This document shows positions 1 through 9,226 of a stretch of 64,000 bases of DNA, one piece after another (position 1 is the first letter of the stretch; every line of letters starts with the position of its first letter). Origin of the DNA: Bacillus sp. AFS073361 (GTDB lineage Bacteria; Bacillota; Bacilli; Bacillales; Cytobacillaceae); assembly GCF_002567005.1 (NCBI RefSeq), contig NZ_NUZU01000031.1, positions 100,525-164,524 on the forward strand, read 5' to 3'. The notes below the pieces were generated by a model. That model did no database searches, was not told the origin of the DNA, and was given only the letters and a program-made list of their open reading frames with translations. A program made the position numbers and the translations under genes.

Positions 1-598
1 ATTTTTGCGCTGCAATGGTCAATTGGCGAAAGCGCTGATTCCATTCCAAGATGCTGTCATCCTCTGCAGCTAAGGCGTTCTTGGCTTTGGCGAATGGATC
101 GTTAGTGTCCATTTCCCCTTGTGTCCCTTTATCTGTTGCCGCAAACGCATAACCTTTTGCTAAAACATAATCACTAAACAGTAAATCAGTCGCCGTTTCA
201 TTTCGAGTTGCAGGGATTCCCCCTACAACTAATTTCCCATTCCAGTTGTCTGGTACACGAATGACAAATTTGGCATCGTCAAACATACCGTTGACTTGAA
301 CGCCGCTTACTGACGCAGGGTTGTACATGCGATGCCAACCTGTTCCCTCTTCCTTATTCCCCCAATTATAAGGAGCGAGCCCTATATTCCCAAAGACAGT
401 GGCAGCAGCATATTGAGACGGATTTCTTGTTGTTAACCAGTTTCCGTTTGTCCCATCATATTTGCTCACCGTAACTTCTTGTGCCCCCGGTACCACAGGA
501 GAATTCGATGCGGAAACATTTTTTTGCAAATATGTTTGAGGAACAAGCGGAAACATTAAAGCAGAGGCAGCAGCTATCGCTAAGAGTTTACGTTTCAC
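1..598 (-). CDS. Secreted alpha/beta-hydrolase-like enzyme, N-terminal part
   Basis: The gene runs off the left edge; only about 199 N-terminal residues are visible. The start is GTG (598-596) behind GGAGGGG at 607-613. It opens with a signal peptide ([18 protein letters not shown]...) and continues as an exported domain with [15 protein letters not shown] and [11 protein letters not shown], a style seen in extracellular tannase, feruloyl-esterase and hydroxybutyrate-oligomer hydrolase relatives. The catalytic Ser/His region is not in the window, so the substrate cannot be read. It lies 38 bp after scoB with no terminator between, so it is probably co-transcribed with scoAB. This makes a (poly/oligo)3-hydroxybutyrate hydrolase an attractive but unproven guess. 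Confidence 0.6.
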   Translation of the reverse strand, partial: MKRKLLAIAAASALMFPLVPQTYLQKNVSASNSPVVPGAQEVTVSKYDGTNGNWLTTRNPSQYAAATVFGNIGLAPYNWGNKEEGTGWHRMYNPASVSGVQVNGMFDDAKFVIRVPDNWNGKLVVGGIPATRNETATDLLFSDYVLAKGYAFAATDKGTQGEMDTNDPFAKAKNALAAEDDSILEWNQRFRQLTIAAQK

Positions 599-636
599 CA
601 AAAAATCCCCTCCGATTCTTAATTCTGATTTTTGAT

Positions 637-1296
637 TTACACAGATACAGAGTTAACGAGCAATTCCGGACAAATTGTAAATGAAGCTTCTGTTTTTCCC
701 TTAACTTCCTCAAGGCTAACTCCTTCTTGAGTTTCCACTAAGACCATTCCTTCAGGCGTAAAATCAAAGACAGCTAACTCAGTGATTAAGCGATGGACAA
801 CCCCTTTCCCTGTTAAAGGCAGGGTGCATTCTTCCTTAATTTTAGACTCGCCATATTTATTGACATGTTCCATAATCACAACAATGCGCTTTGCCCCATT
901 GACAAGGTCCATCGCTCCGCCCATACCCTTTACCATTTTCCCTGGAATCATCCAGTTGGCAAGATCACCGTTTTCTGAAACCTCCATACCGCCAAGAATG
1001 GCTAAATCAATATGGCCGCCGCGGATCATAGCAAAGGACTCGGCACTATCAAAATAAGAGGCGCCATTCACTGCTGTCACTGTTTCTTTCCCAGCGTTGA
1101 TTAAATCAGGATCCACTTGTTCCTCATCCGGATAGGGCCCGATCCCCAAAAGACCATTTTCCGATTGAAGCAAAACGCTGTATTCAGCAGGTATTTCATT
1201 TGCTAAAAGCGTCGGTATTCCAATACCCAAATTGACATTCATCCCATCTTTTATTTCCTGCACTGCCCGCTTGATAATCCTTTGACGTACATCCAT
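637..1296 (-). CDS. scoB: 3-oxoacid CoA-transferase subunit B
   Basis: This is the beta subunit of an acetoacetate/succinyl-CoA transferase, 219 residues, full length for the family. The hallmark SENG motif carries the catalytic Glu (about residue 46) that forms the glutamyl-CoA thioester, preceded by the LGIGIPTL glycine-rich stretch. With ScoA it activates acetoacetate to acetoacetyl-CoA in the cytoplasm, feeding ketone-body or hydroxybutyrate carbon to thiolase. It starts at ATG 1296 after a GGAGGAG site, 15 bp downstream of scoA, and is followed closely by a secreted hydrolase gene. The family assignment is secure; the acyl-CoA donor (succinyl or acetyl) is not determined. Confidence 0.93.
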   Translation of the reverse strand: MDVRQRIIKRAVQEIKDGMNVNLGIGIPTLLANEIPAEYSVLLQSENGLLGIGPYPDEEQVDPDLINAGKETVTAVNGASYFDSAESFAMIRGGHIDLAILGGMEVSENGDLANWMIPGKMVKGMGGAMDLVNGAKRIVVIMEHVNKYGESKIKEECTLPLTGKGVVHRLITELAVFDFTPEGMVLVETQEGVSLEEVKGKTEASFTICPELLVNSVSV

Positions 1297-1311
1297 TGAA
1301 AATTCTCCTCC

Positions 1312-2013
1312 TTATGCTTGAATAACCGTCCGTCTCTCAATTCTCTTTTCATAACCTTCCCCTGCTAAAAGTCGCTGAACATACACGCTTGGTGTATGAA
1401 TGTGGTCGGGATTTAACTCACCTGCACCGACAATTTCTTCTACTTCTGCAATCGTGATTTTTCCAGCCATTGCTGCCAACGGATTAAAATTTCTAGCTGT
1501 TTTGTGGTAAACTAAATTCCCTAGCGAATCCGCTCTCCACGCCTTTACTAAGGAAAAGTCGCCAACAATTGCTTTTTCAAGGATATAGGTTTTTCCGTCA
1601 AAATTTTTGTGTTCCTTTCCTTCGGCGATCGGAGTTCCAACCCCTGTCGCAGTATAAAATCCAGGAATACCAGCTCCTCCTGCACGGATTCGTTCTGCCA
1701 GGGTACCTTGTGGCACGAGTTCCACTTCTAATTCGCCGCTTAAAAATTGGCGTTCAAAAATCTTGTTCTCACCCACGTAGGAAGAAATCATTTTTTTAAT
1801 TTGTTTATTCGCAAGCAAAAGTCCGAGTCCCCAATCGTCGACACCACAATTATTACTGACAATCGTTAAGTCTTTAACTCCTTTATCTCTTAAAGCCAGA
1901 ATCGCCTTTTCAGGGATCCCGCATAGACCGAATCCTCCGACAATAATCGTGGCTCCGTCATGGATATCCTCGATGGCTTGATCAAACGAATCCATTATTT
2001 TCCCATTCTTCAT
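1312..2013 (-). CDS. scoA: 3-oxoacid CoA-transferase subunit A
   Basis: This is the alpha subunit of the CoA-transferase pair, 233 residues. The glycine-rich [12 protein letters not shown] segment (about residues 24-35) is the CoA-transferase family I signature, and the order A then B matches scoAB/atoDA operons. The start ATG at 2013 sits behind AAAAAGGAG. A very good sigma-54 promoter lies about 150 bp upstream (2165-2182), with three TTCCG-N6-CGGAA dyads beyond it. The operon is therefore predicted to be switched on by an enhancer-binding protein during growth on ketone bodies or related substrates. That regulator is not adjacent in this window. Confidence 0.93.
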   Translation of the reverse strand: MKNGKIMDSFDQAIEDIHDGATIIVGGFGLCGIPEKAILALRDKGVKDLTIVSNNCGVDDWGLGLLLANKQIKKMISSYVGENKIFERQFLSGELEVELVPQGTLAERIRAGGAGIPGFYTATGVGTPIAEGKEHKNFDGKTYILEKAIVGDFSLVKAWRADSLGNLVYHKTARNFNPLAAMAGKITIAEVEEIVGAGELNPDHIHTPSVYVQRLLAGEGYEKRIERRTVIQA

Positions 2014-2164
2014 GCTCGTTTCTCCTTTTTTATAGAATCATGCCTGCTGAACATTCCAATAAGGCATTCCTTTATCGACATATATGATTGGAACAACCAA
2101 TTCACAGAAAACGTTTACAATTTTCTAACCTCCTATTCTATAAAATCGATGATACTCATTTAAG

Positions 2165-2182
2165 AAGCAAGTTTTATGCCAA
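2165..2182 (-). promoter_or_regulatory. Sigma-54 (SigL) promoter of scoAB
   Basis: Read on the minus strand the sequence is TTGGCAT-AAAAC-TTGCTT. The invariant GG (-24) and GC (-12) are separated by exactly 10 bases, as required for sigma-54 promoters. The predicted transcription start is near 2155, leaving a leader of about 140 nt before scoA. This is the only strong -24/-12 element I found in the window. Confidence 0.8.
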
Positions 2183-2265
2183 ATCTATTTTATTATTCAG
2201 AATGAAGGAATAAGGGAAGAAGTCCTTAAGTACTTTCACATTCTTGGTTAAATAAAATAAATATT

Positions 2266-2332
2266 TTCCGCTTTTTCGGAATTATATCTATGTCCCTTTT
2301 CCGAGAAACAGGAATTTTCCGTTCTTCCGGAA
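2266..2332. promoter_or_regulatory. Three TTCCG-N6-CGGAA dyads, candidate enhancer (UAS)
   Basis: Three 16-bp dyads of one design occur at 2266-2281, 2299-2314 (one mismatch, AGGAA) and 2317-2332. They lie about 100-180 bp upstream of the sigma-54 promoter, the usual place for binding sites of a hexameric activator. Centre spacings are 33 and 18 bp. The role as an upstream activating sequence is an inference from position and symmetry. Confidence 0.6.
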
Positions 2333-2364
2333 AAGAGTACCACTAAACCATTTTCGAAGATACC

Positions 2365-2410
2365 AAAAAAGGGTTAGTCCCTCAAAGGAATGAGAGACTA
2401 ACCCTTTTTT
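2365..2410. terminator. Bidirectional rho-independent terminator
   Basis: A-tract, then GGGTTAGTC with CTC, a short loop, and GAG plus GACTAACCC followed by a T-tract. The stem is about 12 bp with one mismatch and runs of A/T on both sides. It lies just downstream of the small minus-strand gene at 2462-2662. Confidence 0.75.
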
Positions 2411-2461
2411 AGCGTAATTGTGATATCCTTACATGAAAAAACCTCCTCAAACGAGAAGGTC

Positions 2462-2662
2462 TTACTCTTTCTCCCTAATAAACCAACCCTCAGGTTTTTT
2501 TTCTATCGTAAACAGATCTTCATCGAATTTTTTGCGAAGTGCTTTATACTCCTCATTTTCAAATTTAATCTCTGAAACTCTGATTTGTTTGAGTGTAATT
2601 TCGGGCTTTTTAACTTCAAATATTAAATCTTTAAAAATAAAAAAGGTTTTTTGTCGTTTCAT
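2462..2662 (-). CDS. Small hypothetical charged protein (66 aa)
   Basis: This is a 66-residue Lys/Glu-rich soluble protein (begins MKRQKTFFIF, ends GWFIREKE) that I do not recognise. ATG at 2662 is preferred over an in-frame TTG at 2671, because GGGAGG lies 11 bases from the ATG but only 2 from the TTG. It is a single gene followed 50 bp later by a strong terminator, which supports it being real. No signal peptide, membrane segment or metal motif is visible. Confidence 0.5.
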   Translation of the reverse strand: MKRQKTFFIFKDLIFEVKKPEITLKQIRVSEIKFENEEYKALRKKFDEDLFTIEKKPEGWFIREKE

Positions 2663-2836
2663 TCTCTCCAATTCCTCCCTTTATTATTTCTTACGTATAG
2701 AATTAGGCAAAAATGAATGAAACCCTTTAAAAATTCTATGTAAATTTATTGTTAAATAATCATCATTGTTGAGCTTTTGAGCCAATTTCGGACTTCAATG
2801 AGCGAATTTGAAAATCAACAATCTAATAAGTTCCAT

Positions 2837-2864
2837 AAAAAAAGATGCAATACAGAGCATCTTT
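2837..2864 (-). terminator. Terminator after the GNAT gene
   Basis: AAAGATGC / GCATCTTT stem (2841-2848 and 2857-2864) with an 8-nt loop. On the minus strand it ends in a run of seven T, 30 bp past the stop of the acetyltransferase gene. Confidence 0.75.
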
Positions 2865-2894
2865 CTTTAAAATTCCACTATGTTTTACTTGAAA

Positions 2895-3719
2895 TTACTT
2901 TTCATATAAATAGTAATCTTGAGAATGGTAGCTTCTAAATCCACATGATTCATAGAGCCTAAGCGCATTGGCATTTTTAGCCTCTACCTCGAGAAAAATA
3001 GGTAATCCTTTTTGATGCTCCCTAATAACTACATTCGATAAGGCTTTTCTTCCAATCCCCTTTCCCTGGAGTTCAGGAAAAATGGCAAAACCATAGATCC
3101 AAGCTTCACCATTCGATTCGGAAACGCGTATTTTTCCGGCAGTTTTTCCTTCCGCTTCAATTATGAAACGTTCGTCACCGCTGGTTTCCCTAATCGTTTG
3201 GTTAAACGCTCGTGCCGCCTCTTCGTTGATTCCGAACCCTAAAAAATCAAGTTGGATTTCGGCTTCCCAATCCTCTGGAGAAATTGACGGACGCAATGTA
3301 ACAGTCGGGTCCTCAGACAATTGCGTTTCCTGCCATTTCATTTGATACTCAGCAATCGAAAAAGCACATGGAACGCTTTTCAAAAACTGCTTGGCTGATT
3401 GAGATTTTGTTGGAGCATTTAACAAAATCGTAGGATATCGTTTTTCGGACTCTAGCAGGCCCCTTTCCATCAACTCAGAAAAAATTCCTCTTCTTCGGTA
3501 ATCGGGGTGCACCATTCCACATATTTCTACTTTATCTCCAAAACCATAGATGCCAAGAAAGCCGACAAGCTTCCCGTCTTCATAATGAAATAAGTCTTTT
3601 TTTTGTTTTCCAATCCGATTTTCAAGCATATCAAAATTTAGCTTCAGGTTGAATCCACCCTCTTCTTCACAACCCCCCTGAAGCTCTTTAATTTCCAATA
3701 GATCTTCACGTGTAAGCAT
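2895..3719 (-). CDS. Tandem GNAT-family N-acetyltransferase
   Basis: A 274-residue protein with two GNAT domains. The N-terminal half has VHPDYRRRGIFSELM, a variant of the acetyl-CoA-binding R/QxxGxG/A loop. The C-terminal half has the classical FPELQGKGIGRKAL motif and the closing ALRLYESCGFR. It transfers an acetyl group from acetyl-CoA to an amine; the substrate is unknown. The start ATG at 3719 begins MLTREDLLEIKEL. It is a single-gene unit with its own terminator. Tandem GNATs of this size are common in Bacillus, where usually one half is catalytic and the other structural; here the C-terminal half keeps the better motif. Confidence 0.8.
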   Translation of the reverse strand: MLTREDLLEIKELQGGCEEEGGFNLKLNFDMLENRIGKQKKDLFHYEDGKLVGFLGIYGFGDKVEICGMVHPDYRRRGIFSELMERGLLESEKRYPTILLNAPTKSQSAKQFLKSVPCAFSIAEYQMKWQETQLSEDPTVTLRPSISPEDWEAEIQLDFLGFGINEEAARAFNQTIRETSGDERFIIEAEGKTAGKIRVSESNGEAWIYGFAIFPELQGKGIGRKALSNVVIREHQKGLPIFLEVEAKNANALRLYESCGFRSYHSQDYYLYEK

Positions 3720-3932
3720 TCATTTCACCCCTGTTCATCTTCACCTATTTCTATTCTTGATTGTGGGTTGTCATTCCTTCTTTTAATATATTCTTATATA
3801 AAAAAAGCCACCGAGATGGCAGCTTAATTCTTATGAATGGCTCTCATTTATTAAACTCTTTTTTTCATTGCTACAATCCAAAAATACAAGTATATTCAAC
3901 CTAAAAGGTATGAGAAGAAAAGAGTGATTCGT

Positions 3933-4355
3933 ATGACTAGTGACCACCATCAAAAATCTAATAAATCATCTTACATGAGGTTGGGTTATGTGTTCGCTGT
4001 TATTCTCACCATCATACTTGGCCTGGCCTCAAGAAAATTCTCTCAACTGCTTCCGATCCTTGTTGCGGAGAATGCCGGGGATGCACTGTGGGCGATGATG
4101 GTTTATTTCGGATTTCGTTTCTTGCTGGTGCGAAAGAGCCTCCTAACAGCCATCATCCTTAGTTTATTATTCAGTTATGGCATCGAATTCAGTCAACTCT
4201 ATCAAGCAGAATGGATTAATCATCTGCGCGGTACATTGATTGGAGCGTTAATACTTGGTCAAGGTTTTCTTACAGTGGATTTGATTCGGTATGCAATTGG
4301 GATTATGGTGGCTGCTGTAATAGATAAAATGACCCTTAGTGCAAAAAAACGTTAA
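3933..4355 (+). CDS. DUF2809-family membrane protein
   Basis: A small integral membrane protein (about 140 residues) with four predicted transmembrane helices. The MMVYFGFRFLL and FSYGIEFSQLYQAEWINHLR segments are typical of the DUF2809 family found beside many Bacillus genes. ATG at 3933 (MTSDHH) is chosen over GTG at 3924 because AAAGAG lies 8 bases upstream of the ATG. Function is unknown. It converges on the Gmad2 lipoprotein gene, and both end at a shared hairpin (4360-4402). Confidence 0.7.
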   Translation: MTSDHHQKSNKSSYMRLGYVFAVILTIILGLASRKFSQLLPILVAENAGDALWAMMVYFGFRFLLVRKSLLTAIILSLLFSYGIEFSQLYQAEWINHLRGTLIGALILGQGFLTVDLIRYAIGIMVAAVIDKMTLSAKKR

Positions 4356-4359
4356 TCTT

Positions 4360-4402
4360 AGAAATCCCATAGCCTTAGTTACCTAATGCTATGGGAATTT
4401 CT
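4360..4402. terminator. Convergent hairpin between the DUF2809 and Gmad2 genes
   Basis: AAATCCCATAGC pairs with GCTATGGGAATTT across a 14-nt loop. It overlaps the stop codon region of the minus-strand gene. The T-tracts are short, so it may be a moderate terminator for both directions. Confidence 0.5.
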
Positions 4403-4842
4403 AACGTATTTATTTTTGAACCATCTTTTGCGGAATATACAAATAATTCTAATTTACCTGTAGTTGTAGATACTAACTCCTTGGCAAATGTGATTTCAAA
4501 TTCACCCCAAGCTGGCGCGCCCTCTGTTTGGTAGTTTCCTTCTTTAACGACTTTTTCTCCATCATATAGAGCATATTGAAAGACCCCTTCAAAGACTTGG
4601 GCTTTCCCTGTTACAAGGATTGTATCAGCCTTTTCTGTAACGACGACATCTTTAAAGACTTCATTGTGATATACTTCTTCCTCCGGTTCCTCTGAAACAG
4701 GTCCATTGGGATTTGACGGATTTTCTCCATCTGGTACTGTTACGGGTGGTTTTTCACTTTCCACATCCTGTTGTGAAGTACAAGCAGCTAATCCCATTGA
4801 AACCAACAATACAGCGATCAAATAAGCCATCATTTTCATCAT
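4375..4842 (-). CDS. Lipoprotein with Gmad2 (Ig-like spore germination) domain
   Basis: A secreted, membrane-anchored protein of about 155 residues. Starting at 4842 (MMKMMAYLIA) gives a lipoprotein signal ending in MGLAAC, with the lipidated Cys near residue 21, then an acidic Pro-rich linker, then a C-terminal beta-sandwich domain. The segment from VVVTEKADTILVTGKAQ to the end matches Gmad2, the immunoglobulin-like domain linked to spore germination proteins. The start at 4869 has no ribosome site, whereas GGCGGGAT precedes 4842. The role in germination is inferred from the domain family, not shown here. Confidence 0.75.
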   Translation of the reverse strand: MMKMMAYLIAVLLVSMGLAACTSQQDVESEKPPVTVPDGENPSNPNGPVSEEPEEEVYHNEVFKDVVVTEKADTILVTGKAQVFEGVFQYALYDGEKVVKEGNYQTEGAPAWGEFEITFAKELVSTTTGKLELFVYSAKDGSKINTLEIPIALGN

Positions 4843-4943
4843 GTTATCCCGCCTATTTTTTCTTTTCATTTATTATATTTTATTATTTTTTGAATAATCC
4901 TGTGTGCTGGAAAAATAATTATAAATAAACAAACCAATAAAAA

Positions 4944-4990
4944 ATAGACGGAGCTGGTTCTTCCTTTTGGGAAGCCCAAGTCCGTCTTTT
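4944..4990 (-). terminator. Terminator of the DUF1540 gene
   Basis: AGACGGA and TCCGTCT form the outer stem with a long imperfect inner stem. On the minus strand a T-tract follows, just past the DUF1540 stop at 5006. Confidence 0.65.
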
Positions 4991-5005
4991 TTACAACAGA
5001 AGAAG

Positions 5006-5224
5006 TTAACTATTTTTGCTTTTTGGTTTGAAGGTTTTACAACAGGTTTCGGCTGAGGTACCTGCCGTATCCACATGATTCTTTTCACCTAATTCGGAAG
5101 AAAACTCTGTATCATAGCGGGCATGGTTATCAATTTCAACCATAATTTTATCCGCTGTACATACATTACCTTCACCATAAAACGAACAGTTGGCTATTGA
5201 ACAAGATACTTCAACTTTAGGCAT
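5006..5224 (-). CDS. DUF1540 cysteine-rich protein
   Basis: A 72-residue cytosolic protein. The N-terminal half has regularly spaced cysteines (VSCSIANCSFYGEGNVC) and the C-terminal part has SAETCCKTF, the pattern of DUF1540 proteins that probably bind a metal or Fe-S ligand. It starts at ATG 5224 behind TAGGAGG. Small DUF1540 proteins are frequent in spore formers and often sporulation-expressed; that timing is family knowledge, not seen here. Single-gene unit with its own terminator. Confidence 0.8.
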   Translation of the reverse strand: MPKVEVSCSIANCSFYGEGNVCTADKIMVEIDNHARYDTEFSSELGEKNHVDTAGTSAETCCKTFKPKSKNS

Positions 5225-5343
5225 TGTCGAACCTCCTAGTTAATGAACTGTTGCTTTTTTATATTTTGTAAAAACAATTTTTTCATTCACTGGATTATTT
5301 TTTACTCTAATGAAATGGAGACATTTTTCCAAGATAACAAGAA

Positions 5344-5372
5344 AGGCAACGACCCCTTTGGGTTCGCTGCCT
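5344..5372 (-). terminator. Terminator after the OFA transporter
   Basis: AGGCAACGACCC / GGGTTCGCTGCCT stem around a CTTT loop, 20 bp past the transporter stop. The minus-strand downstream side reads TTCTTG, a modest U-tract. Confidence 0.65.
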
Positions 5373-5392
5373 CCTTTTAATAACGTTCACTA

Positions 5393-6640
5393 TTAACTTG
5401 CTCGTGTCTCTGGTGAAAGATTGTGAACTTTCCCATGATTGGTTTTTTCCTTCGTTTTTGGATTTCCAACATTTGGTGCCTTAATGGTCATGGCGATGAG
5501 TAAGGATACAACGCTCAGTACCGCTATAAGCTTAAATGTAGGAATAAAACCACCTAAGGCAGAAGCAATAAATGATCCAGAAATGGCTCCAATTCCGAAA
5601 CCTTGATAAATGATGCCGTAATTTTTGCTTTGATTTTTCAAGCCAAAGAAATCAGCGACAATAGCCGGGAAGATCGTAATATTCCCGCCAAAACAGAAGG
5701 CAATCCCAGCAACACAGGCAAAGAACAAGGCATAATTAAGTTGGACAAAGCTTAATACGGTCACAGCTGCTGCAGTTACAAGAAGGGCAAATGAGACCAC
5801 TCTTAAACGACCGACTTTATCCGATAAGGCCCCGAGAATGATACGACCGCTTGTATTAAAGATAGCAACTAATGCCACAGCATTACTAGCCGCTTCCACA
5901 TCAAGTCCAGCCATTCTCACTCCAATATCCTTCACGATTCCAATTAAGAATAATCCACTCATACACGCAGTGAAGAAAATGACAAATAATAGATAAGCTT
6001 GCTTGGTTTTAAGCATTTCTTTCACAGTGAAATCTTTTTGAACGCTGTCACTAAGGGTTTGCACTGCTTGACCCATTTTTGCTTCTCGTACTAGGAATGA
6101 ACCACCCACAACTAATATCATGACGATTAATCCCCAGTAAAAAAAGGCTTGAGACACACCAACGGATTGAATCAGTGAACCGTTTATAAATTTGAATAAC
6201 AAACTTCCCGTACCGTACGCACCAACAGAAATTCCTGAAATAAGTCCTTTTCTCTCTGGAAACCACTTAATTAAATTTGATAATGACGTAATATAAGCTG
6301 TACCGTCTGCTGCCCCAACGACAACACCAACTAAAATATAAAGCATCCATAAAGATGATACTTGGGAACTAAGAATTAATCCTGCTCCTAGTACAAAGCC
6401 TGCAACACCAATTAAACGGCGAAGCCCCCATTTATCCTGCAGCTTTCCAGCAAACAACGTAGAGAATGCCAAGGCGAAGCTGGTAATAGAAAACGTAATA
6501 GCAACTGAATTTAACTTCCAATGAAAGAGTTCTACTAACGGCTGGTTAAAAAGACTCCACGTATAAATGGTACCTAAACCCATCTGTACAATAATCGTTC
6601 CTAACACGATCAGCCATCGACGATCTGTTCTTGATTTCAT
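5393..6640 (-). CDS. OFA-family MFS transporter (oxalate/formate antiporter-like, possible pyruvate transporter)
   Basis: A 415-residue, 12-helix major facilitator. The N-terminus RRWLIVLGTIIVQMGLGTIYTWSLFNQPL is the signature of the oxalate:formate antiporter family, the group of E. coli YhjX. The loop GKLQDKWGLRR is the MFS motif A and GALSDKVGRLR its repeat in the second half. It lies directly downstream of a LytS/LytTR pair, separated by 148 bp that carry a direct repeat closely matching the E. coli YpdB site controlling yhjX. The parallel suggests that the two-component system induces this carrier in response to pyruvate or a related acid. The substrate is inferred from synteny, not from residues. 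Confidence 0.85.
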   Translation of the reverse strand: MKSRTDRRWLIVLGTIIVQMGLGTIYTWSLFNQPLVELFHWKLNSVAITFSITSFALAFSTLFAGKLQDKWGLRRLIGVAGFVLGAGLILSSQVSSLWMLYILVGVVVGAADGTAYITSLSNLIKWFPERKGLISGISVGAYGTGSLLFKFINGSLIQSVGVSQAFFYWGLIVMILVVGGSFLVREAKMGQAVQTLSDSVQKDFTVKEMLKTKQAYLLFVIFFTACMSGLFLIGIVKDIGVRMAGLDVEAASNAVALVAIFNTSGRIILGALSDKVGRLRVVSFALLVTAAAVTVLSFVQLNYALFFACVAGIAFCFGGNITIFPAIVADFFGLKNQSKNYGIIYQGFGIGAISGSFIASALGGFIPTFKLIAVLSVVSLLIAMTIKAPNVGNPKTKEKTNHGKVHNLSPETRAS

Positions 6641-6756
6641 TGCGATCTCCTCTTTTCTTCCATGTAAAAATGATAATGTTACATTTAATAATCTTTAATT
6701 GATTTTGTTTACATCATCATCATAGCATCGAAAAAGAGAAAGAAATCGGTTTCAGA

Positions 6757-6787
6757 ATGAGATGCCTATTATTCGGAATGAATGGCG
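6757..6787 (-). promoter_or_regulatory. LytTR-type direct repeat (YpdB-like site)
   Basis: On the minus strand it reads CGCCATTCAT-N11-GGCATCTCAT. The copies are 21 bp apart start to start, two helical turns. The second copy matches GGCATTTCAT, the E. coli YpdB half-site as I recall it, at 9 of 10 bases; the first at 7 of 10; the N11 spacer is the same. It ends next to the response-regulator stop codon and just upstream of a weak -35 and a TATGAT -10 (near 6725) for the transporter. Confidence 0.6.
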
Positions 6788-6788
6788 G

Positions 6789-7568
6789 TTATAGATGCAT
6801 AATTTGTCGAAACGCTTTCACCTTACTTCTACTGACCGGAATTTCCTCAGAAAGACCTTTTAAACGAAGCATATAGGTTTGATTAAACCATGGAACGATT
6901 TCGCGGATTTTGGTCAAGTTAATCGTATAAGAACGATGACATCGAAAGAATAGGTTCTCTGGTAAAAGTGCGTCAAATTCCGAGATGCTCATCGGCATGA
7001 TGTACTCCTCCTCTTTCGTATACACCAATGTCACTTTTTCACTAGCAATCGCGTAATAGATATCATTGGCGTCTGTTACGATAATTTTATCGTTCTTTTT
7101 CAAATTGATTCGATTAGACGCCTGTGAGGGGTTTTCCCTTTGCTTTCCCAGCGGATACGGATGAGACACGAGTGTTCCCTCCGGGAGCAATGTTTCAGCG
7201 TGATCTCGTTTAAAAGCAGATTCCAATCTGCTTAACATCGCGGCAATCCGCTTCTCATCATAGGGCTTTAAAATATAGTCAAAAGCTTCAAGTTCAAAAG
7301 CTTGGGCAGCATGCTCTTTATAAGCTGTAGTAAAGACAATATATGGCCTTTTTGAAAATTTACTGATAGTACTCGCTAACAACATCCCATTAAGGGAAGG
7401 AATATTAATATCTAGAAAAATGACATCTGTTTCATTCTCCTGCAAAAATTTTAATACATCTAAGCCATCATCAAAAGTATGGGTCACTTCAATTTTACTA
7501 TAGGCTTCAACTAAATACTCCAGTTCTTCACGTGCAGGGATTTCATCCTCGACAATAATTGCTCTCAT
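6789..7568 (-). CDS. LytTR-family response regulator
   Basis: A 259-residue response regulator. It has an N-terminal receiver (MRAIIVEDE acidic pair; phospho-acceptor Asp about 53 in [33 protein letters not shown]) and a C-terminal LytTR DNA-binding domain (from about residue 150; [15 protein letters not shown] is the family core). Its start overlaps the kinase stop by 4 bp, so the two are translationally coupled. The candidate direct-repeat target lies immediately after its stop codon. It belongs to the YpdB/LytR class; which signal it answers is inferred only from the neighbouring OFA carrier. Confidence 0.9.
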   Translation of the reverse strand: MRAIIVEDEIPAREELEYLVEAYSKIEVTHTFDDGLDVLKFLQENETDVIFLDINIPSLNGMLLASTISKFSKRPYIVFTTAYKEHAAQAFELEAFDYILKPYDEKRIAAMLSRLESAFKRDHAETLLPEGTLVSHPYPLGKQRENPSQASNRINLKKNDKIIVTDANDIYYAIASEKVTLVYTKEEEYIMPMSISEFDALLPENLFFRCHRSYTINLTKIREIVPWFNQTYMLRLKGLSEEIPVSRSKVKAFRQIMHL

Positions 7569-9226
7569 AGGTTCTCCTTTACTATATCAAAAAAGACTTC
7601 TGTTCCAGGTGACAGTCGGTGAATGACCAGTCCATGTCCATAAATGAGTTTCACTCGCTGGTGAACATTATACAAGCCAATTTTGTTGGCCGGTACATTA
7701 TCATGGAGCAAATGATGAATGGCATCCTCGCTAATTCCGGCCCCGGTATCTTTCACACTAATTCTTACTTTGTTTTCCAAATTCTTGACCGAAATAGTTA
7801 CCTTTCCGGGTCCTTTTATCTTTAAGACTCCATGGATAATGGCATTTTCGACTAGAGGCTGAATAAGAAGACTTGGTATGTACACATTTACATCATCTAC
7901 CTCATATTCCACTGTTAATCGGCTCCCAAAACGCGCCTTTTCTATTTCCACGTAATCTCGGACTTGTGCTAATTCTTTATGGATATCAATCAATTCATCA
8001 CTAACTTCTAAATTGTAACGCATATAGCCAGAAAGATTAATAATTAGCTCACGCGCCTTGTCCGGATTTTTGCGTGTGGTGGAGGCAATGGCATTGAGGG
8101 CATTAAACAAAAAATGCGGATTAATTTTTGTTTGCAATGCCTTTAATTCAGCCTTGTTCGCAGCTTCCCTAATTTGTTCAATCCGGGAAACCTCCATTAG
8201 TGTGGAGATGATTTGCGATAATCCGATCGCCATTGTCTGCAGTGAATAGGTCATTTTATAAGCTTTCCGGTAATAGATTTTAAGGGTGCCTGTCACCTCA
8301 CCATGCTCCTCAAAAGGAACAATGAGCAGCGAGTGAATTTGCGGTGTATGGTGATCCTGAACTTGATTCCGAATGATAAATTTCCCACTGTGAATGGCCT
8401 CTTTGGTCAAATCACTAATGATTTCCTGCCCAATGACATATCGTTCTTCTCCAAAGCCCACATAGGTGAGCACGTTATGGGTATCGGTTATCGCTACCGC
8501 GTCGGCCTTGATATCATCTTTAATAATACGACAAATTTCTGTCAAGGAATCCGAATTAATCGACCGAAAGTAGGGAAGTGTCTTGTTCGCGATATCCAAT
8601 GCTAACTTCGCCTGTCTCGCCGCAATCATTTCCTTTTCACCTTCAACGCTCATCACAAGCAAAACAATTAAACCAATGTTGACCTCTCCAATAATCATCG
8701 GGAAGGCGATTTTTGAAACAATGTCCAAACCTAGTTCGTACGGATTTGCCATCACTAGGATTAACACCATGGTCAAAATTTCCGACAACATTCCGGCTGC
8801 TATTCCATAAATCCAGCGCAAAGACCGTTTCACGCTTCGATTAATATACCCCGAAACAATCCCTGCAAAAATGCTCGTAATTAGGCACGGGATGGAAGTG
8901 ATCCCACCAATATCAATGACATATCGATGGACTCCTGACACAATACCGGTAATAATTCCTACCCATGGTCCAAATAAAATTCCACCCGAAACCACCGCAA
9001 TAATCCTGACATTCACCAGTGAACCTTCCACATTGATCCCGGAATACGTACCAAATATGGCAAATAAGCAAAACACAAGTGTAATGACAAAACGCTCTGT
9101 GGCAGAATGCTGGTCTTTTTGAAGCGATTCCTTAAATCGTGGGATTCGTATCATAAAGAATAGGCAAATCAAGAGTAAAGCCGCCCGTTCAAATAAATCA
9201 ATAAGCATTTCTAATGATGTGTTCAT
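7565..9226 (-). CDS. LytS-family sensor histidine kinase
   Basis: A 553-residue membrane kinase. Residues about 10-195 form the 5TM-Lyt sensor ([32 protein letters not shown] is typical), about 215-345 a GAF domain, and about 360-550 the His_kinase/HATPase unit. The phospho-acceptor is His371 in [12 protein letters not shown] and the nucleotide-binding glycine motif is VKDTGAGIS. This architecture matches LytS, YpdA and BtsS, which sense pyruvate or membrane state. It is first of the pair and overlaps the regulator gene by 4 bp. It faces the plus-strand coat gene, with a 245-bp divergent intergenic region. Confidence 0.92.
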   Translation of the reverse strand: MNTSLEMLIDLFERAALLLICLFFMIRIPRFKESLQKDQHSATERFVITLVFCLFAIFGTYSGINVEGSLVNVRIIAVVSGGILFGPWVGIITGIVSGVHRYVIDIGGITSIPCLITSIFAGIVSGYINRSVKRSLRWIYGIAAGMLSEILTMVLILVMANPYELGLDIVSKIAFPMIIGEVNIGLIVLLVMSVEGEKEMIAARQAKLALDIANKTLPYFRSINSDSLTEICRIIKDDIKADAVAITDTHNVLTYVGFGEERYVIGQEIISDLTKEAIHSGKFIIRNQVQDHHTPQIHSLLIVPFEEHGEVTGTLKIYYRKAYKMTYSLQTMAIGLSQIISTLMEVSRIEQIREAANKAELKALQTKINPHFLFNALNAIASTTRKNPDKARELIINLSGYMRYNLEVSDELIDIHKELAQVRDYVEIEKARFGSRLTVEYEVDDVNVYIPSLLIQPLVENAIIHGVLKIKGPGKVTISVKNLENKVRISVKDTGAGISEDAIHHLLHDNVPANKIGLYNVHQRVKLIYGHGLVIHRLSPGTEVFFDIVKENL

